Positions 8,091-17,707 of a stretch of DNA of 64,000 nucleotides are shown here, in pieces. Under the pieces are notes generated by a model. The model was not told where the DNA came from. It made no database searches and was given only the letters and a program-made list of their open reading frames with translations. Both the position numbers and the translations under genes were made by a program. The stretch spans positions 3,410,001 to 3,474,000 of the forward strand of contig OZ244038.1 of NCBI GenBank assembly GCA_965215145.1, in the 5' to 3' direction. Numbering within the stretch: the first letter of the stretch is position 1; every line of letters starts with the position of its first letter. Origin of the DNA: G965215145 sp965215145. Its GTDB lineage: Bacteria > Bacteroidota > Rhodothermia > Rhodothermales > JANQRZ01.

Positions 8091-8363
8091 ATGAAACGCC
8101 ACTTCCCCGAGGAGATCGTCACCAAGCTCCGCCGCGTCGAGACCCTCACCGCCGACGGCTCCACCGTCGCTGAGGCCGTCCGAGAGATCGGCGTCACCGA
8201 GGTGACCTACTACCGCTGGCGCAAGAAGTACGCCGGCGTCGGCCAGCCGGAGGCCCAGCGGCTCCGTGACCTCGAGAAGGAGAACGCCCGCTTGAAGAAG
8301 CTCGTGGCCGACCTCTCGCTCGGCAACGACATCCTCAAGGAGGTCGCCAGGGGAAAGCTCTGA
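8091..8363 (+). CDS. IS3-family transposase OrfA
   Basis: A 90-residue protein with an N-terminal helix-turn-helix (about residues 7-45, EEIVTKLRRVETLTADG and VTEVTYYRWRKKY) that binds the IS ends. A C-terminal leucine-zipper helix (LRDLEKENARLKKLVADL) mediates multimerisation. Alone, OrfA usually acts as a regulator. Its last codons overlap a -1 slip site, so part of the product is expected to continue into OrfB as the full OrfAB transposase. Confidence 0.9.
   Translation: MKRHFPEEIVTKLRRVETLTADGSTVAEAVREIGVTEVTYYRWRKKYAGVGQPEAQRLRDLEKENARLKKLVADLSLGNDILKEVARGKL
8351..8357 (+). promoter_or_regulatory. Programmed -1 frameshift heptamer GGGAAAG
   Basis: In the orfA frame the bases read G GGA AAG, the canonical X XXY YYZ slippery pattern, only four bases before the orfA stop at 8361. 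Slipping back one base puts ribosomes in the orfB frame, which is open from here to 9235. The orfA and orfB phases differ by exactly -1. Confidence 0.7.
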
Positions 8364-8407
8364 GCCCGGCGCGTCGGCGGACCGCTGTCGCCCACGTCCA
8401 GCGCGAG

Positions 8408-9235
8408 TTGGGTGTGAGCGAGCGGCGGGCCTGCCGCGTCGTCGGGCACCCTCGCTCGACCCACCGCTACGCGCCGGAGCGCCCGGCGAAGGACCGCGCG
8501 CTCGTGGCCCGCCTGCTCCGACTCGCCCGCGACCACCCACGCTATGGCTACCGCCGGGCGTGGGCCGTGCTGCGCGGCGAGGGCTGGGCCGTCAACCGGA
8601 AGCGGGTCCACCGGCTCTGGCGCGAGGCCGGGCTCCAGGTGCCGCAGAAGACGCAGAAGCGCCGCCGCGTCGGCACGGGCGAGAACTCGACCGTCCGGCT
8701 CGCCCCGGAGCGGCCGAACCACGTGTGGTGCTACGATTTCGTGTTCGACGCGACCGAGGACGGGCGCGCGCTCAAGCTGCTCCCCGTGCTCGACGAGTAC
8801 ACCCGCGAGTGCCTCGCGCTCGTGGTCGGCCGCTCGCTGACGAGCCAGCACGTCGTGGCGACACTCGACCGGCTCATCGCGCCCCTGCCCCTGGGGCGGG
8901 GGCAGCGCGGTGCGCCGACGTTTGTGCGGAGCGACAACGGCTCCGAGTTCATCGCCCACCGGGTCGGCGCGTACCTGCTCGCCGCCGAGTCGGACACGAA
9001 GCACATCGACCCCGGCGCGCCGTGGCAGAACGGCTACAGCGAGTCGTTCAACGGGAAGCTCCGCGACGAGCTCTTGAGCCAGGAGCTCTTCGCGACGTTG
9101 TCCGAGGCCCGCGTGCTCGCCGAGCGCTGGCGGCGCCACTACAACGAGTCGCGCCCTCACAGCGCGCTCGGCTACCTTCCACCGGCCGCGTTCGCGGCCA
9201 CCCTCAACCCCGAACCGGCGATGGCACTGTCATAG
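8408..9235 (+). CDS. IS3-family transposase OrfB (rve/DDE domain)
   Basis: The catalytic half of the transposase. Read as OrfAB after the slip at 8351, the join is continuous (ALSPARRRTAVAHVQREL). The TTG at 8408 is only the first possible independent start. Landmarks are the SERRACRVVGHPRSTHRY helical domain, then the integrase core with the first Asp in WCYDFVFDA, the second in VRSDNGSEF, and the Glu in WQNGYSESFNGKLRDELL, giving an intact DD(35)E triad. The end, HYNESRPHSALGYLPP, is the usual IS3 C-terminus. It is probably active. Confidence 0.9.
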   Translation: MGVSERRACRVVGHPRSTHRYAPERPAKDRALVARLLRLARDHPRYGYRRAWAVLRGEGWAVNRKRVHRLWREAGLQVPQKTQKRRRVGTGENSTVRLAPERPNHVWCYDFVFDATEDGRALKLLPVLDEYTRECLALVVGRSLTSQHVVATLDRLIAPLPLGRGQRGAPTFVRSDNGSEFIAHRVGAYLLAAESDTKHIDPGAPWQNGYSESFNGKLRDELLSQELFATLSEARVLAERWRRHYNESRPHSALGYLPPAAFAATLNPEPAMALS

Positions 9236-9303
9236 CCGCTGGTACGAAGAACGGGGGCCGGCCAATCTACGATGAAGCGGACTCGGTTCGTAACCATGCC
9301 CCG

Positions 9304-9338
9304 AAAATAAGAAACCCGCCGGATCGTAACCCGGCGGG
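9304..9338 (-). terminator. Rho-independent terminator downstream of guaA
   Basis: On the minus strand CCCGCCGG and CCGGCGGG (arms 9331-9338 and 9315-9322) form an 8-bp GC stem, followed by a T-rich run TTTCTTATTTT (9314-9304). It lies about 85 bp past the guaA stop and just before the start of the split NYN gene, so it should end guaA transcription. Confidence 0.75.
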
Positions 9339-9372
9339 GGCCAGGGACCTCGTGAGGCCCACTGGGGATGAT

Positions 9373-9395
9373 GCATGGTATGATACACACCATGC
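9373..9395. repeat. Near-perfect inverted repeat near the guaA end
   Basis: GCATGGTATG and CACACCATGC (9373-9382 and 9386-9395) pair with one G-T wobble around a 3-bp centre. It is AT-richer than its surroundings, 30 bp beyond the guaA stop and outside the IS. It could be a second hairpin in the guaA trailer or a protein-binding site of the former integrated element. Confidence 0.45.
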
Positions 9396-9423
9396 CACAC
9401 TCGGTTTCAATCCTCAGCCACCC

Positions 9424-10989
9424 TCACTCCCACTCGATCGTAGCGGGCGGCTTCGAGGAGATGTCGTAGGCGACCCGGTTCAGGCCGCGGACCTCGTTGA
9501 TGATCCGGTTTGAGACGCGGGCGAGGAAGTCGTAGGGGAGGCGCGCCCAGTCGGCCGTCATCCCATCCACGCTGGTGACGGCGCGGAGGCAGCAGGCGTT
9601 CTCGTACGTCCGCTCGTCCCCCATCACCCCCACCGACTGCACCGGCAGCAGCACGGCGAACGCCTGCCACACCTCGTCGTAGAGCCCGCTCGCCTTGAGC
9701 TCGTCGATGAAGATGGCGTCGGCCTCCTGGAGGAGCGCCACGTGCTCGGGCACGACGGGGCCGAGGATGCGGACGGCGAGGCCGGGGCCGGGGAACGGGT
9801 GTCGCTCGATGATCTTTTTCGGCACGCCGAGCTCGCGGCCGACGGCGCGGACCTCGTCCTTGAACAGCTCGCGGAACGGCTCCAAGAGCTCGAACCCCAG
9901 CTCCTCGGGGAGCCCGCCGACGTTGTGGTGGCTCTTGATCGTGGCGGAGGGCCCCTTGAACGAGACGCTCTCGATGACGTCGGGGTAGAGGGTGCCCTGG
10001 GCGAGGAACCGCGGGCGCTCGCCGAGCCGCCCGGTCAGCGCCTCCGTGGCCTCCTCGAACACGTCGATGAAGGCGCCGCCGATGATCTTCCGCTTCCGCT
10101 CCGGGTCCTCGACGCCCTCCAACTCCCGGAAGAACCGCTCGCTCGCGTCGACCACCTGGAGGTCGATGTGGAAGTGCTGGCGGAACGTCCGCTCGACCTC
10201 CTCGCGCTCGTCCTTCCGCAGCAGCCCGGTGTCCACGAACACGCAGTGGAGCCGGTCGCCGATGGCCTCGTGGAGCAGCACGGCCGCGACGGACGAGTCC
10301 ACGCCGCCGGAGAGGCCGAGGACGACGTGGGCGTCGCCGACTCCTTCCTGGATCTCGCGGGTCTTGTCCTCGATGAAGCTCGCGGCGGACCAGTCGCCGG
10401 TGGCGCCGCAGACGTTCCGGACGAAGTTCTCCAGCACCTGCCGCCCGTGCTCGGTGTGGACGACCTCGGGGTGGAACTGGACGCCGTAGAGCGGGCGGCC
10501 CTCGGCGGCGACGGCGGCGATGGGCGCGTTCTCGGTGTGGGCGATGGTGCGGAACCCGTCGGGGAGCCGGGTGAGGTGGTCGCCGTGGCTCATCCACACC
10601 GTCGAGCCGTCGAGGACGCCGTCGAAGAGGCCGTCGGCGTCGTCCACGATGAGGTGCGCCCGCCCGAACTCGCGGCGGTCGGCCCGCTCGACGCCGCCGC
10701 CGAGCGCGTGGGCGATGGCTTGTAGGCCGTAGCAGACGCCGAGCACGGGGACGGGCCCGCCGCCGCGCTCCAGCTCCAACACGGCCGGGTCGAGGGGCGG
10801 CGCGCCGGGGTCGTAGACCGACGACGGCCCGCCGGAGAGGATCACCCCGAGGGGCTCCATCGCGGCGACGTCAGCGGTCGGCGTCGTGCAGGGGTGGATC
10901 TCGCAGTAGACCCCGGCCTCGCGGACGCGTCGCGCGATGAGCTGGGTGTACTGGCTGCCGAAGTCGAGGATGACGATGGTCTCGTGCAT
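9424..10989 (-). CDS. guaA: GMP synthase (glutamine-hydrolysing)
   Basis: A 521-residue cytosolic enzyme converting XMP to GMP. The N-terminal class I glutamine amidotransferase has nucleophile Cys 86 (VLGVCYGLQ) and the His/Glu pair in GVQFHPEV. The central ATP-pyrophosphatase has the P-loop LGLSGGVDSS. The C-terminal dimerisation domain ends NRVAYDISSKPPATIEWE. All regions are intact and full length. The 3' end is duplicated at 7347-7410, so the final codons may have been supplied by an integrated element. A palindromic repeat separates it from gcvH upstream. Confidence 0.96.
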   Translation of the reverse strand: MHETIVILDFGSQYTQLIARRVREAGVYCEIHPCTTPTADVAAMEPLGVILSGGPSSVYDPGAPPLDPAVLELERGGGPVPVLGVCYGLQAIAHALGGGVERADRREFGRAHLIVDDADGLFDGVLDGSTVWMSHGDHLTRLPDGFRTIAHTENAPIAAVAAEGRPLYGVQFHPEVVHTEHGRQVLENFVRNVCGATGDWSAASFIEDKTREIQEGVGDAHVVLGLSGGVDSSVAAVLLHEAIGDRLHCVFVDTGLLRKDEREEVERTFRQHFHIDLQVVDASERFFRELEGVEDPERKRKIIGGAFIDVFEEATEALTGRLGERPRFLAQGTLYPDVIESVSFKGPSATIKSHHNVGGLPEELGFELLEPFRELFKDEVRAVGRELGVPKKIIERHPFPGPGLAVRILGPVVPEHVALLQEADAIFIDELKASGLYDEVWQAFAVLLPVQSVGVMGDERTYENACCLRAVTSVDGMTADWARLPYDFLARVSNRIINEVRGLNRVAYDISSKPPATIEWE

Positions 10990-11013
10990 CGGGAGGAGAG
11001 TTTCAGAAACGCG

Positions 11014-11041
11014 GTAGGGGCGCAGCGCGCTGCGCCCCTAC
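11014..11041. repeat. GTAG palindrome, 28 bp
   Basis: A perfect palindrome with half-site GTAGGGGCGCAGCG and its complement, between guaA and gcvH. The core GCGCAGCGCGCTGCGC is shared with the copy at 30176-30201. It belongs to the dispersed GTAGGG/CCCTAC family of this window. Confidence 0.8.
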
Positions 11042-11066
11042 GGGTGGCGGTGCGTCGGGTGGTGGG

Positions 11067-11453
11067 TCAGGCGTCGGCGCCGATGAGGTGCCGGTACTCG
11101 TCGGCCGAGAGGAGCCCGTCGAGGTCGGCGGGGTCGGCGGGGCGGAGCTTCACCATCCAGCCCTCGCCGTAGGGGTCGCGGTTGACGAGCTCGGGGTCGC
11201 CTTCGAGCGCGTCGTTGATTTCTTCCACAGTGCCGGCGACGGGGAGGAACAGCTCCGAGACCGTCTTCACCGCCTCGACGGTGCCGAACACGTCGTCGGC
11301 GTCGCCCTCGAAGCCCTCCTCGAGCTCGACGAACACGATGTCCCCGAGCTCGGTCTGGGCGTAGTCCGTCACGCCGATGGCGGCGAGCCCGTCGTCATCG
11401 AGGCGGACCCACTCGTGCTCCTTCGTGTAGCGGCAGTCGTCGGGGAAGTTCAT
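11067..11453 (-). CDS. gcvH: Glycine cleavage system H protein
   Basis: A 128-residue lipoyl carrier of the glycine cleavage system; it shuttles the aminomethyl group between P, T and L proteins. The lipoylation site is Lys 63 in GTVEAVKTVSE. The N-terminal YTKEHEWVRLDDDG and C-terminal GEGWMVKLRPADP are standard. The ATG at 11453 is chosen because the family starts shortly before YTKEHEW; the longer frame to 11513 runs through a palindromic repeat. No P, T or L gene lies in the window. It follows accC on the same strand, after the repeat. Confidence 0.94.
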   Translation of the reverse strand: MNFPDDCRYTKEHEWVRLDDDGLAAIGVTDYAQTELGDIVFVELEEGFEGDADDVFGTVEAVKTVSELFLPVAGTVEEINDALEGDPELVNRDPYGEGWMVKLRPADPADLDGLLSADEYRHLIGADA

Positions 11454-11469
11454 CGGGGTCGGGAGTGGA

Positions 11470-11528
11470 GTAGGGGCGGGCCTTGTACCCGCCCTCGTCG
11501 AGATAACGGGCACCCACGAGGGGTGCCC

Positions 11529-11532
<4 letters not shown>
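11470..11532. repeat. GTAG-family composite repeat with two hairpins
   Basis: The element starts GTAGGGGCGGG and ends GGGTGCCCCTAC. Two GC hairpins lie inside: GGGCGGG with CCCGCCC, and GGGCACCC with GGGTGCCC. Its first 25 bp match the copy at 38159 with one difference. The terminal CTAC (11529-11532) supplies the TAG stop codon of accC. Confidence 0.75.
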
Positions 11533-12881
<1,349 letters not shown>

Positions 12882-12882
12882 G

Positions 12883-12955
12883 GCGTAGTACGTATTTCGT
12901 GTTTCGTATTGCGTGTTGGTCTCGGCCGGGCCGGACACGCGACACGCACCACGCA

Positions 12956-12961
<6 letters not shown>
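12883..12961. repeat. Degenerate heptad hairpin between accB and accC
   Basis: Left arm 12883-12909 and beyond reads in 7-bp units GCGTAGT, ACGTATT, TCGTGTT, TCGTATT, GCGTGTT. Right arm 12935-12961 reads ACACGCG, ACACGCA, CCACGCA, CTACGC. The arms pair at about 20 of 27 positions. The right arm contains the accB stop codon. Confidence 0.65.
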
Positions 12962-13501
<540 letters not shown>

Positions 13502-13566
13502 AACCGGGGGTGAGATGGGTGGGCGGCGCCGGGGGAGCGCCGGGCCGGCGGAGCGATGGGGGGACG

Positions 13567-14136
13567 TCAGTTCGCGCTGACGCGGGTGAGGTACTCGCCG
13601 GAGGTGGTGTCGACGCGGACGACGTCGCCCTCGTTGATGAAGAGGGGGACGTTGACGCTGGCGCCGCTCTCGAGCGTCGCCGGCTTCGTGGCGCCGGTGG
13701 CGGTGTCCCCCTTCATCCCCGGCTCCGTCTCCGAGACGGCGAGCTCGACCTGGCGCGGGACCTCGACGGCGAGGGGCTCCTCGGTCTCGGCGTGGACGAG
13801 GATGTCGACGTCGCCGCCCTCCTTGATGAACCCGCGGGCCTCGACGCGGTCGGCCGGGAGCGTGGTCTGCTCGTAGGTCTCCGTGTTCATGAGGTGGAGG
13901 CCGAGCTCGTCCTCGTAGAGGAACTGGAAGGAACGGCGCTCGACGCGGGCTTCGTCCACCTTCTCCCCGGCGCGGAACACGTTGTCGACGACCTTCCCGT
14001 TGCGGACGTTCTTCAGCTTTGTCCGTACGAACGCGCCGCCCTTGCCGGGCTTGACGTGGAGGAACTCGACGATCTGCCAGATGCCGTCGTTCCAGATGAA
14101 GGTGAAGCCGTTGCGGAAGTCCTGCGTGCTCGCCAT
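13567..14136 (-). CDS. efp: Translation elongation factor P
   Basis: A 189-residue protein that rescues ribosomes stalled at polyproline stretches. The KOW-like N-terminal domain carries the tip residue Lys 32 in HVKPGKGGAFVRTK, so any modification would be on lysine. Two OB-like domains follow, ending DVVRVDTTSGEYLTRV. The length is standard. It is first in the efp-accB-accC run, and its promoter must lie in the 414-bp divergent gap upstream. Confidence 0.96.
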   Translation of the reverse strand: MASTQDFRNGFTFIWNDGIWQIVEFLHVKPGKGGAFVRTKLKNVRNGKVVDNVFRAGEKVDEARVERRSFQFLYEDELGLHLMNTETYEQTTLPADRVEARGFIKEGGDVDILVHAETEEPLAVEVPRQVELAVSETEPGMKGDTATGATKPATLESGASVNVPLFINEGDVVRVDTTSGEYLTRVSAN

Positions 14137-14550
14137 ACCGGAGGGTCAGAGAGGAAGAAGGGAGCCGCCGGAGGGCGGCTCGGTAGAGGGGGCGGAATAT
14201 ACCCAGCCCCCACGAACGCGGGCAACGGCCGGCCCTCGCTGGCGCCTCTCGTCCGGAACCGGCGCGCCACCTCGAGGGCGAAATCCGAGGGCGCCGGAGG
14301 TCTAACCCCGCGGGGCTCGTGAAGACTGCGTTGGTTCCCCACACACCCCTTCGCACATACCCCCTCACACGTGCTTCAATCGCCCTTCACCGCCCCTCCG
14401 ATACCGTACAGAACGGTAACATCGGGTTTCCGCCCTCTACTCCCATTGATCTCAGAGGCTTCGTTCCCTAGATTTTCCAGGCTGCGCGGGCTCGCGTCCC
14501 CACTCCGCATCCACGCCGCGTCTCCCCCTTCCATCTGCGCCTACCGACCG
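14137..14550. other. Divergent intergenic region between efp and the metallopeptidase
   Basis: No convincing gene is seen in these 414 bp. The stretch from about 14330 is less GC-rich and should hold the promoters for efp leftward and the peptidase rightward. One short inverted repeat at 14402-14418 is listed separately. In-frame extension of the peptidase into this region gives non-family sequence. Confidence 0.5.
14402..14418. promoter_or_regulatory. Possible operator: 6-bp inverted repeat
   Basis: TACCGT and ACGGTA with a 5-bp spacer lie about 135 bp upstream of the peptidase start, in the divergent promoter region. The symmetry fits a dimeric regulator site, but no second copy was found. 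Confidence 0.3.
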
Positions 14551-17500
14551 ATGCGTAACGCCGTTACCCTGATGATGGCCGCCCTCGCCCTGCTCCTCGT
14601 GAGCCCGGACGACGCGGCGGCTCAAGACCAACTCCGCCTCGCCGACGGCACCGTCCTGCTCCCCCACGAGCTCGACGCGACGCCGCTGAACGCCGCCCGC
14701 CAGCGCGCCCTCTCGCAACGGCCTGCCTGGCAGGACTTCACGGCGCAGCATGGCCGGTGGCTCGTGCAGTGGAACGAGGCCACGGGGACCCCGCAGCGCG
14801 CCATCGGCAGCGCTCGGATTCCGGGCTTCAACAACGTGACCGGCACCAACGTGACCGCCGCCGCGGAGGCCTTCCTCCGTGCGCACGCCGACGTGCTCCG
14901 CGCGGAGATGGAGGACCTGGAGCTCACGAAGTCCGTCGCCGCCGGAGACCGGACGTACCTCGGCTTCCGGCAGCTCCACCAGGGCCTGCCGGTGCTGTTC
15001 TCCGAGGTCGAGCTCGCGATCTTCGAGAACGGCCGCGTCCCGATGATCGGCTCGGTGATCTACTCCGGCATCGAGGTCGACACGGCGCCGGCCCTCTCGG
15101 CCGCCGCTGCGCAGACGGCCGCGACCGCCGGGCTCGCCTTCGACGCGGCGACGGACCGGACCGCGGCCGACGGCCAGCTCTACGTCGTCCCCGTCCGCGA
15201 CGGCAGCGACGTCCGCTACCACCTCGCCTACGAGGTCCTCGTCGAGACGGCTGAGCCGCTCGGGCAGTGGTGGACGCTCGTGGACGCTCACAGCGGGGCC
15301 GTGCTCATGCGGCAGAACCTCGTCGTTAACCACAACCACTCCCTCCCGGCCCCCTACGCCGTCGCGGACGCCCCGGCCCTCGTCGAGGCCGCCGTCGCGG
15401 AGCAGGCTGCGGCCGCGCTGGCGAGCCATGCGGGGGAGGACGACATCACGGGCACCGTTACCGGCGGGGTCTACGAGGTCAACCCCTTCATCAGCAGCGA
15501 GGAGCAGGAGCCCTTCCCCGACTTCTACGTCACCGTCGGCGGCGAGCGGGTCACGACGGACGAGCTGGGCGAGTTCATGCGGAGCGGCGTTAGCGGGCCG
15601 CAGGACGTGACGGCAACGATGAGGGGGGAGTGGCACGTCGTCGACCGGAGGAACGGGGCCGACGCCTCGTTCACCGGGACGGCCACGCCCGGCGAGCCCT
15701 TCACGCTCGAGTGGGACGACTCGAACTCCGCCGCCAACGAGCGCAACGGGTACGCCAGCTCGATGCGCGTGCGGGACTACCTCGAGAGGCTCTACGAGGA
15801 TTATGCCGAGGAGGACCAGGAGTTCACGTACATGGACTACCAGATGCCCGTCAACGTGGGCCTCACCTCCAACGCCTGCAACGCCTTTTGGGACGGGAAC
15901 TCGATCAGCTTCTACCGCGCAGGCGGGGGCTGCCCGGACATCGCGCTCCTCGCCTCCGTCGTCTACCACGAGTACGGCCACGGCGTGAACCAGCGGCTCT
16001 ACCGGGAGCTCAGCTCCTTCTTCATGCGCAACCGCGCCGCCAACGAGGCCACGGCCGACGTCCTCGCCATCATGCTCGAGGACAGCCCGGACCTCGGCCG
16101 CGGGTTCCGCGGCGCCGGGACCCTCCTCCGCGACGCGGACAACACCTTCGTCTACCCCGACGACTACGACCCCTCCGACGAGGGGCCGGACGGTGACCTC
16201 GGCGCGGCCTACAACAACTCCCGCATCCTCAGCGGCGCCTTCTGGGAGCTCCGCGAGCGCGCCGGGCTCGAGACGGCCCGCCGCCTCGCCCACTTCTCGA
16301 AGTACTCGACGCCGGACGACGCGAACACCGCCGTCGCCTTCTCGGAGTGGTTCGTCGCCGTGCTCACCGCCGACGACGACGACGGCGACCTCTCCAACGG
16401 GACGCCGAACTACGACGCCATCGTCGGCGCCTTCGACCAGCACGGCATCGGGCTCAGCCTCCTCCTCGTGGCCTCCGCCGAGCACGACCCGCTCACGGAC
16501 ACCCGCGACGGCGGACCCTACGAGGTCGAGGTCGAGGTCGATGACCTCGCCGTCGGCCCGGAGGGCCTCGTCGAGGTGGTCTACTCCACCGACGACTTCC
16601 AGACCTCGGCCACCCTCACGGCCACGGCCGACGGCGGCGACTACGTCGCTGAGATCCCACGGCAGGGCCCCGGCACCATCGTCCGCTACTACATCCGCAT
16701 CGACAGCGGGAGCGGCGCCGAGGTGTTCCTCCCGGAGGGCGCCCCCGAGGCCTACTACACCTTCCTCATCGCCTTCGACACCCTTGAGTCCAACGCGTTC
16801 GAGGAGGAGACCGGCTGGACCGCCGAGGCCGACCCCTACGACCCCGACGTCGAGATGCAGGGTGCGTGGGAGCGGGCCGACCCGGAGGAGGTCTCGACCA
16901 GCGCCGCCAACGTCTACCAGCCCGAAGACGACCACACCGAGGACGGCACGATGGCCTTCGTGACCGGGGCCATCGGCGGCTCGCCCTTCCTGAGCGGCGT
17001 CAAGCGTGGCGCGACGACGCTGACCTCGGAGACCTACAACGTCGAGGGCGTTCAGAACCCGACCTTCTCGTTCTGGGTGTGGTTCCGGAGCCTCCCCGTC
17101 GGTAGCTACCCCCTCGTCATCGAGCTCTCCGACGACGGCGGCGACTCGTGGACGACGGCCCTCGAACTCGCGCGGGACACCAACGAGTGGGAGCGGTTCG
17201 TCCTCGCCGTCGAGGACTACGTCTCGGCCACCGACGAGGTGCAGGTCCGCTTCGTCGTAGAGGGCCCCGCCGGCGGCTTCAGCATCGTGGACGCCCTCGT
17301 GGACGACTTCCTGCTCCTCGAGGCCGGCGACAGCGTGGCGAACGAGGGCACGGCCACCGCCACGGCCACCGCGCTCGACGCCGTGTTCCCCAACCCCGCC
17401 GGCCACTCGGCCGCGACGGTCGCGTTCACCCTCGCCAACGCTGGGGACGTGAGCCTCGAGGTCTTCGACCTCCTCGGCCGCCGCGTCGCCGTCGCCGCCG

Positions 17501-17628
17501 AGGGCGCCTTCCCGGCCGGCCGCCACGAGGCCGCCTTCGAGACGGCGAACCTCCCGGGCGGGACGTACCTCGTCCGCCTCCAGGCCGGCGACCGCGTCGA
17601 GACGGAGAAGGTGACGGTCCTCCGCTAG
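14551..17628 (+). CDS. Secreted zinc metallopeptidase with type IX-style sorting domain
   Basis: A 1025-residue exported protease. The signal peptide (MRNAVTLMMAALALLLV to about residue 28) supports the ATG at 14551. An FTP-type propeptide follows (YLGFRQLHQGLPVLFSEVEL), then a PepSY-like segment. The catalytic core has HEYGH at residues 473-477 and the third zinc ligand in NEATAD (Glu 499), as in M36 fungalysin/thermolysin-like gluzincins. Beta-sandwich domains and a jelly-roll-like carbohydrate-binding-type domain fill residues about 690-940. The last 80 residues (VFPNPAG, FDLLGRRVA, LPGGTYLVRLQAG) are a C-terminal sorting domain of the kind removed by type IX secretion. It is monocistronic with its own terminator. 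Confidence 0.85.
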   Translation: MRNAVTLMMAALALLLVSPDDAAAQDQLRLADGTVLLPHELDATPLNAARQRALSQRPAWQDFTAQHGRWLVQWNEATGTPQRAIGSARIPGFNNVTGTNVTAAAEAFLRAHADVLRAEMEDLELTKSVAAGDRTYLGFRQLHQGLPVLFSEVELAIFENGRVPMIGSVIYSGIEVDTAPALSAAAAQTAATAGLAFDAATDRTAADGQLYVVPVRDGSDVRYHLAYEVLVETAEPLGQWWTLVDAHSGAVLMRQNLVVNHNHSLPAPYAVADAPALVEAAVAEQAAAALASHAGEDDITGTVTGGVYEVNPFISSEEQEPFPDFYVTVGGERVTTDELGEFMRSGVSGPQDVTATMRGEWHVVDRRNGADASFTGTATPGEPFTLEWDDSNSAANERNGYASSMRVRDYLERLYEDYAEEDQEFTYMDYQMPVNVGLTSNACNAFWDGNSISFYRAGGGCPDIALLASVVYHEYGHGVNQRLYRELSSFFMRNRAANEATADVLAIMLEDSPDLGRGFRGAGTLLRDADNTFVYPDDYDPSDEGPDGDLGAAYNNSRILSGAFWELRERAGLETARRLAHFSKYSTPDDANTAVAFSEWFVAVLTADDDDGDLSNGTPNYDAIVGAFDQHGIGLSLLLVASAEHDPLTDTRDGGPYEVEVEVDDLAVGPEGLVEVVYSTDDFQTSATLTATADGGDYVAEIPRQGPGTIVRYYIRIDSGSGAEVFLPEGAPEAYYTFLIAFDTLESNAFEEETGWTAEADPYDPDVEMQGAWERADPEEVSTSAANVYQPEDDHTEDGTMAFVTGAIGGSPFLSGVKRGATTLTSETYNVEGVQNPTFSFWVWFRSLPVGSYPLVIELSDDGGDSWTTALELARDTNEWERFVLAVEDYVSATDEVQVRFVVEGPAGGFSIVDALVDDFLLLEAGDSVANEGTATATATALDAVFPNPAGHSAATVAFTLANAGDVSLEVFDLLGRRVAVAAEGAFPAGRHEAAFETANLPGGTYLVRLQAGDRVETEKVTVLR

Positions 17629-17653
17629 CGCACCGGCCCCTGCGGCAAGCTGC

Positions 17654-17696
17654 GGCGTCCGCGCTCCTCCACCGGAGCGCGGGCGCCGTCGTTTTG
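17654..17696 (+). terminator. Rho-independent terminator of the metallopeptidase
   Basis: A 14-bp stem (GGCGTCCGCGCTCC at 17654-17667 with GGAGCGCGGGCGCC at 17674-17687, one G-T pair) with a 6-base loop is followed by GTCGTTTT. It sits 26 bp after the stop codon. Confidence 0.85.
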
Positions 17697-17707
17697 TGCC
17701 GCTCCCC

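Larger units (their letters stand above)
8028..9264 (+). mobile_element. IS3-family insertion sequence, IS407-like group
   Basis: The element is 1237 bp. The left end begins TGACCTGCTCCCCGT at 8028. The right end, read inward from 9264, begins TGGCCGGCCCCCGT. These form an imperfect terminal inverted repeat. The flanks carry a 3-bp direct repeat ATC (8025-8027 and 9265-9267). Inside are overlapping orfA and orfB with a -1 relation and a DDE transposase. The ends, size and two-frame layout are typical of IS3. The element appears complete and has landed inside the NYN gene. Confidence 0.88.
7413..9297 (-). pseudogene. NYN-domain (PIN-like) protein gene split by an IS element
   Basis: The coding parts are 9297-9265 and 8024-7413, interrupted by the IS at 8028-9264. 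Removing the IS and one copy of the ATC target duplication restores an uninterrupted 214-residue frame: MVTNRVRFIVD joins directly to GFNLYHSVRQAQ. The rebuilt protein has the NYN features: N-terminal strand with Asp 11 (FIVDGFN), KETDVALAVKL, and LVTGDTDLAPAV, whose acidic residues form the RNase-like active site. It also has a CRHCGQRF zinc-ribbon-like insertion. The insertion removes the first strand and start codon from the body of the gene, so it is probably inactive. NYN proteins are predicted RNases; this one is accessory cargo at the guaA site. The stop lies 3 bp from the duplicated guaA tail. Confidence 0.8.
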
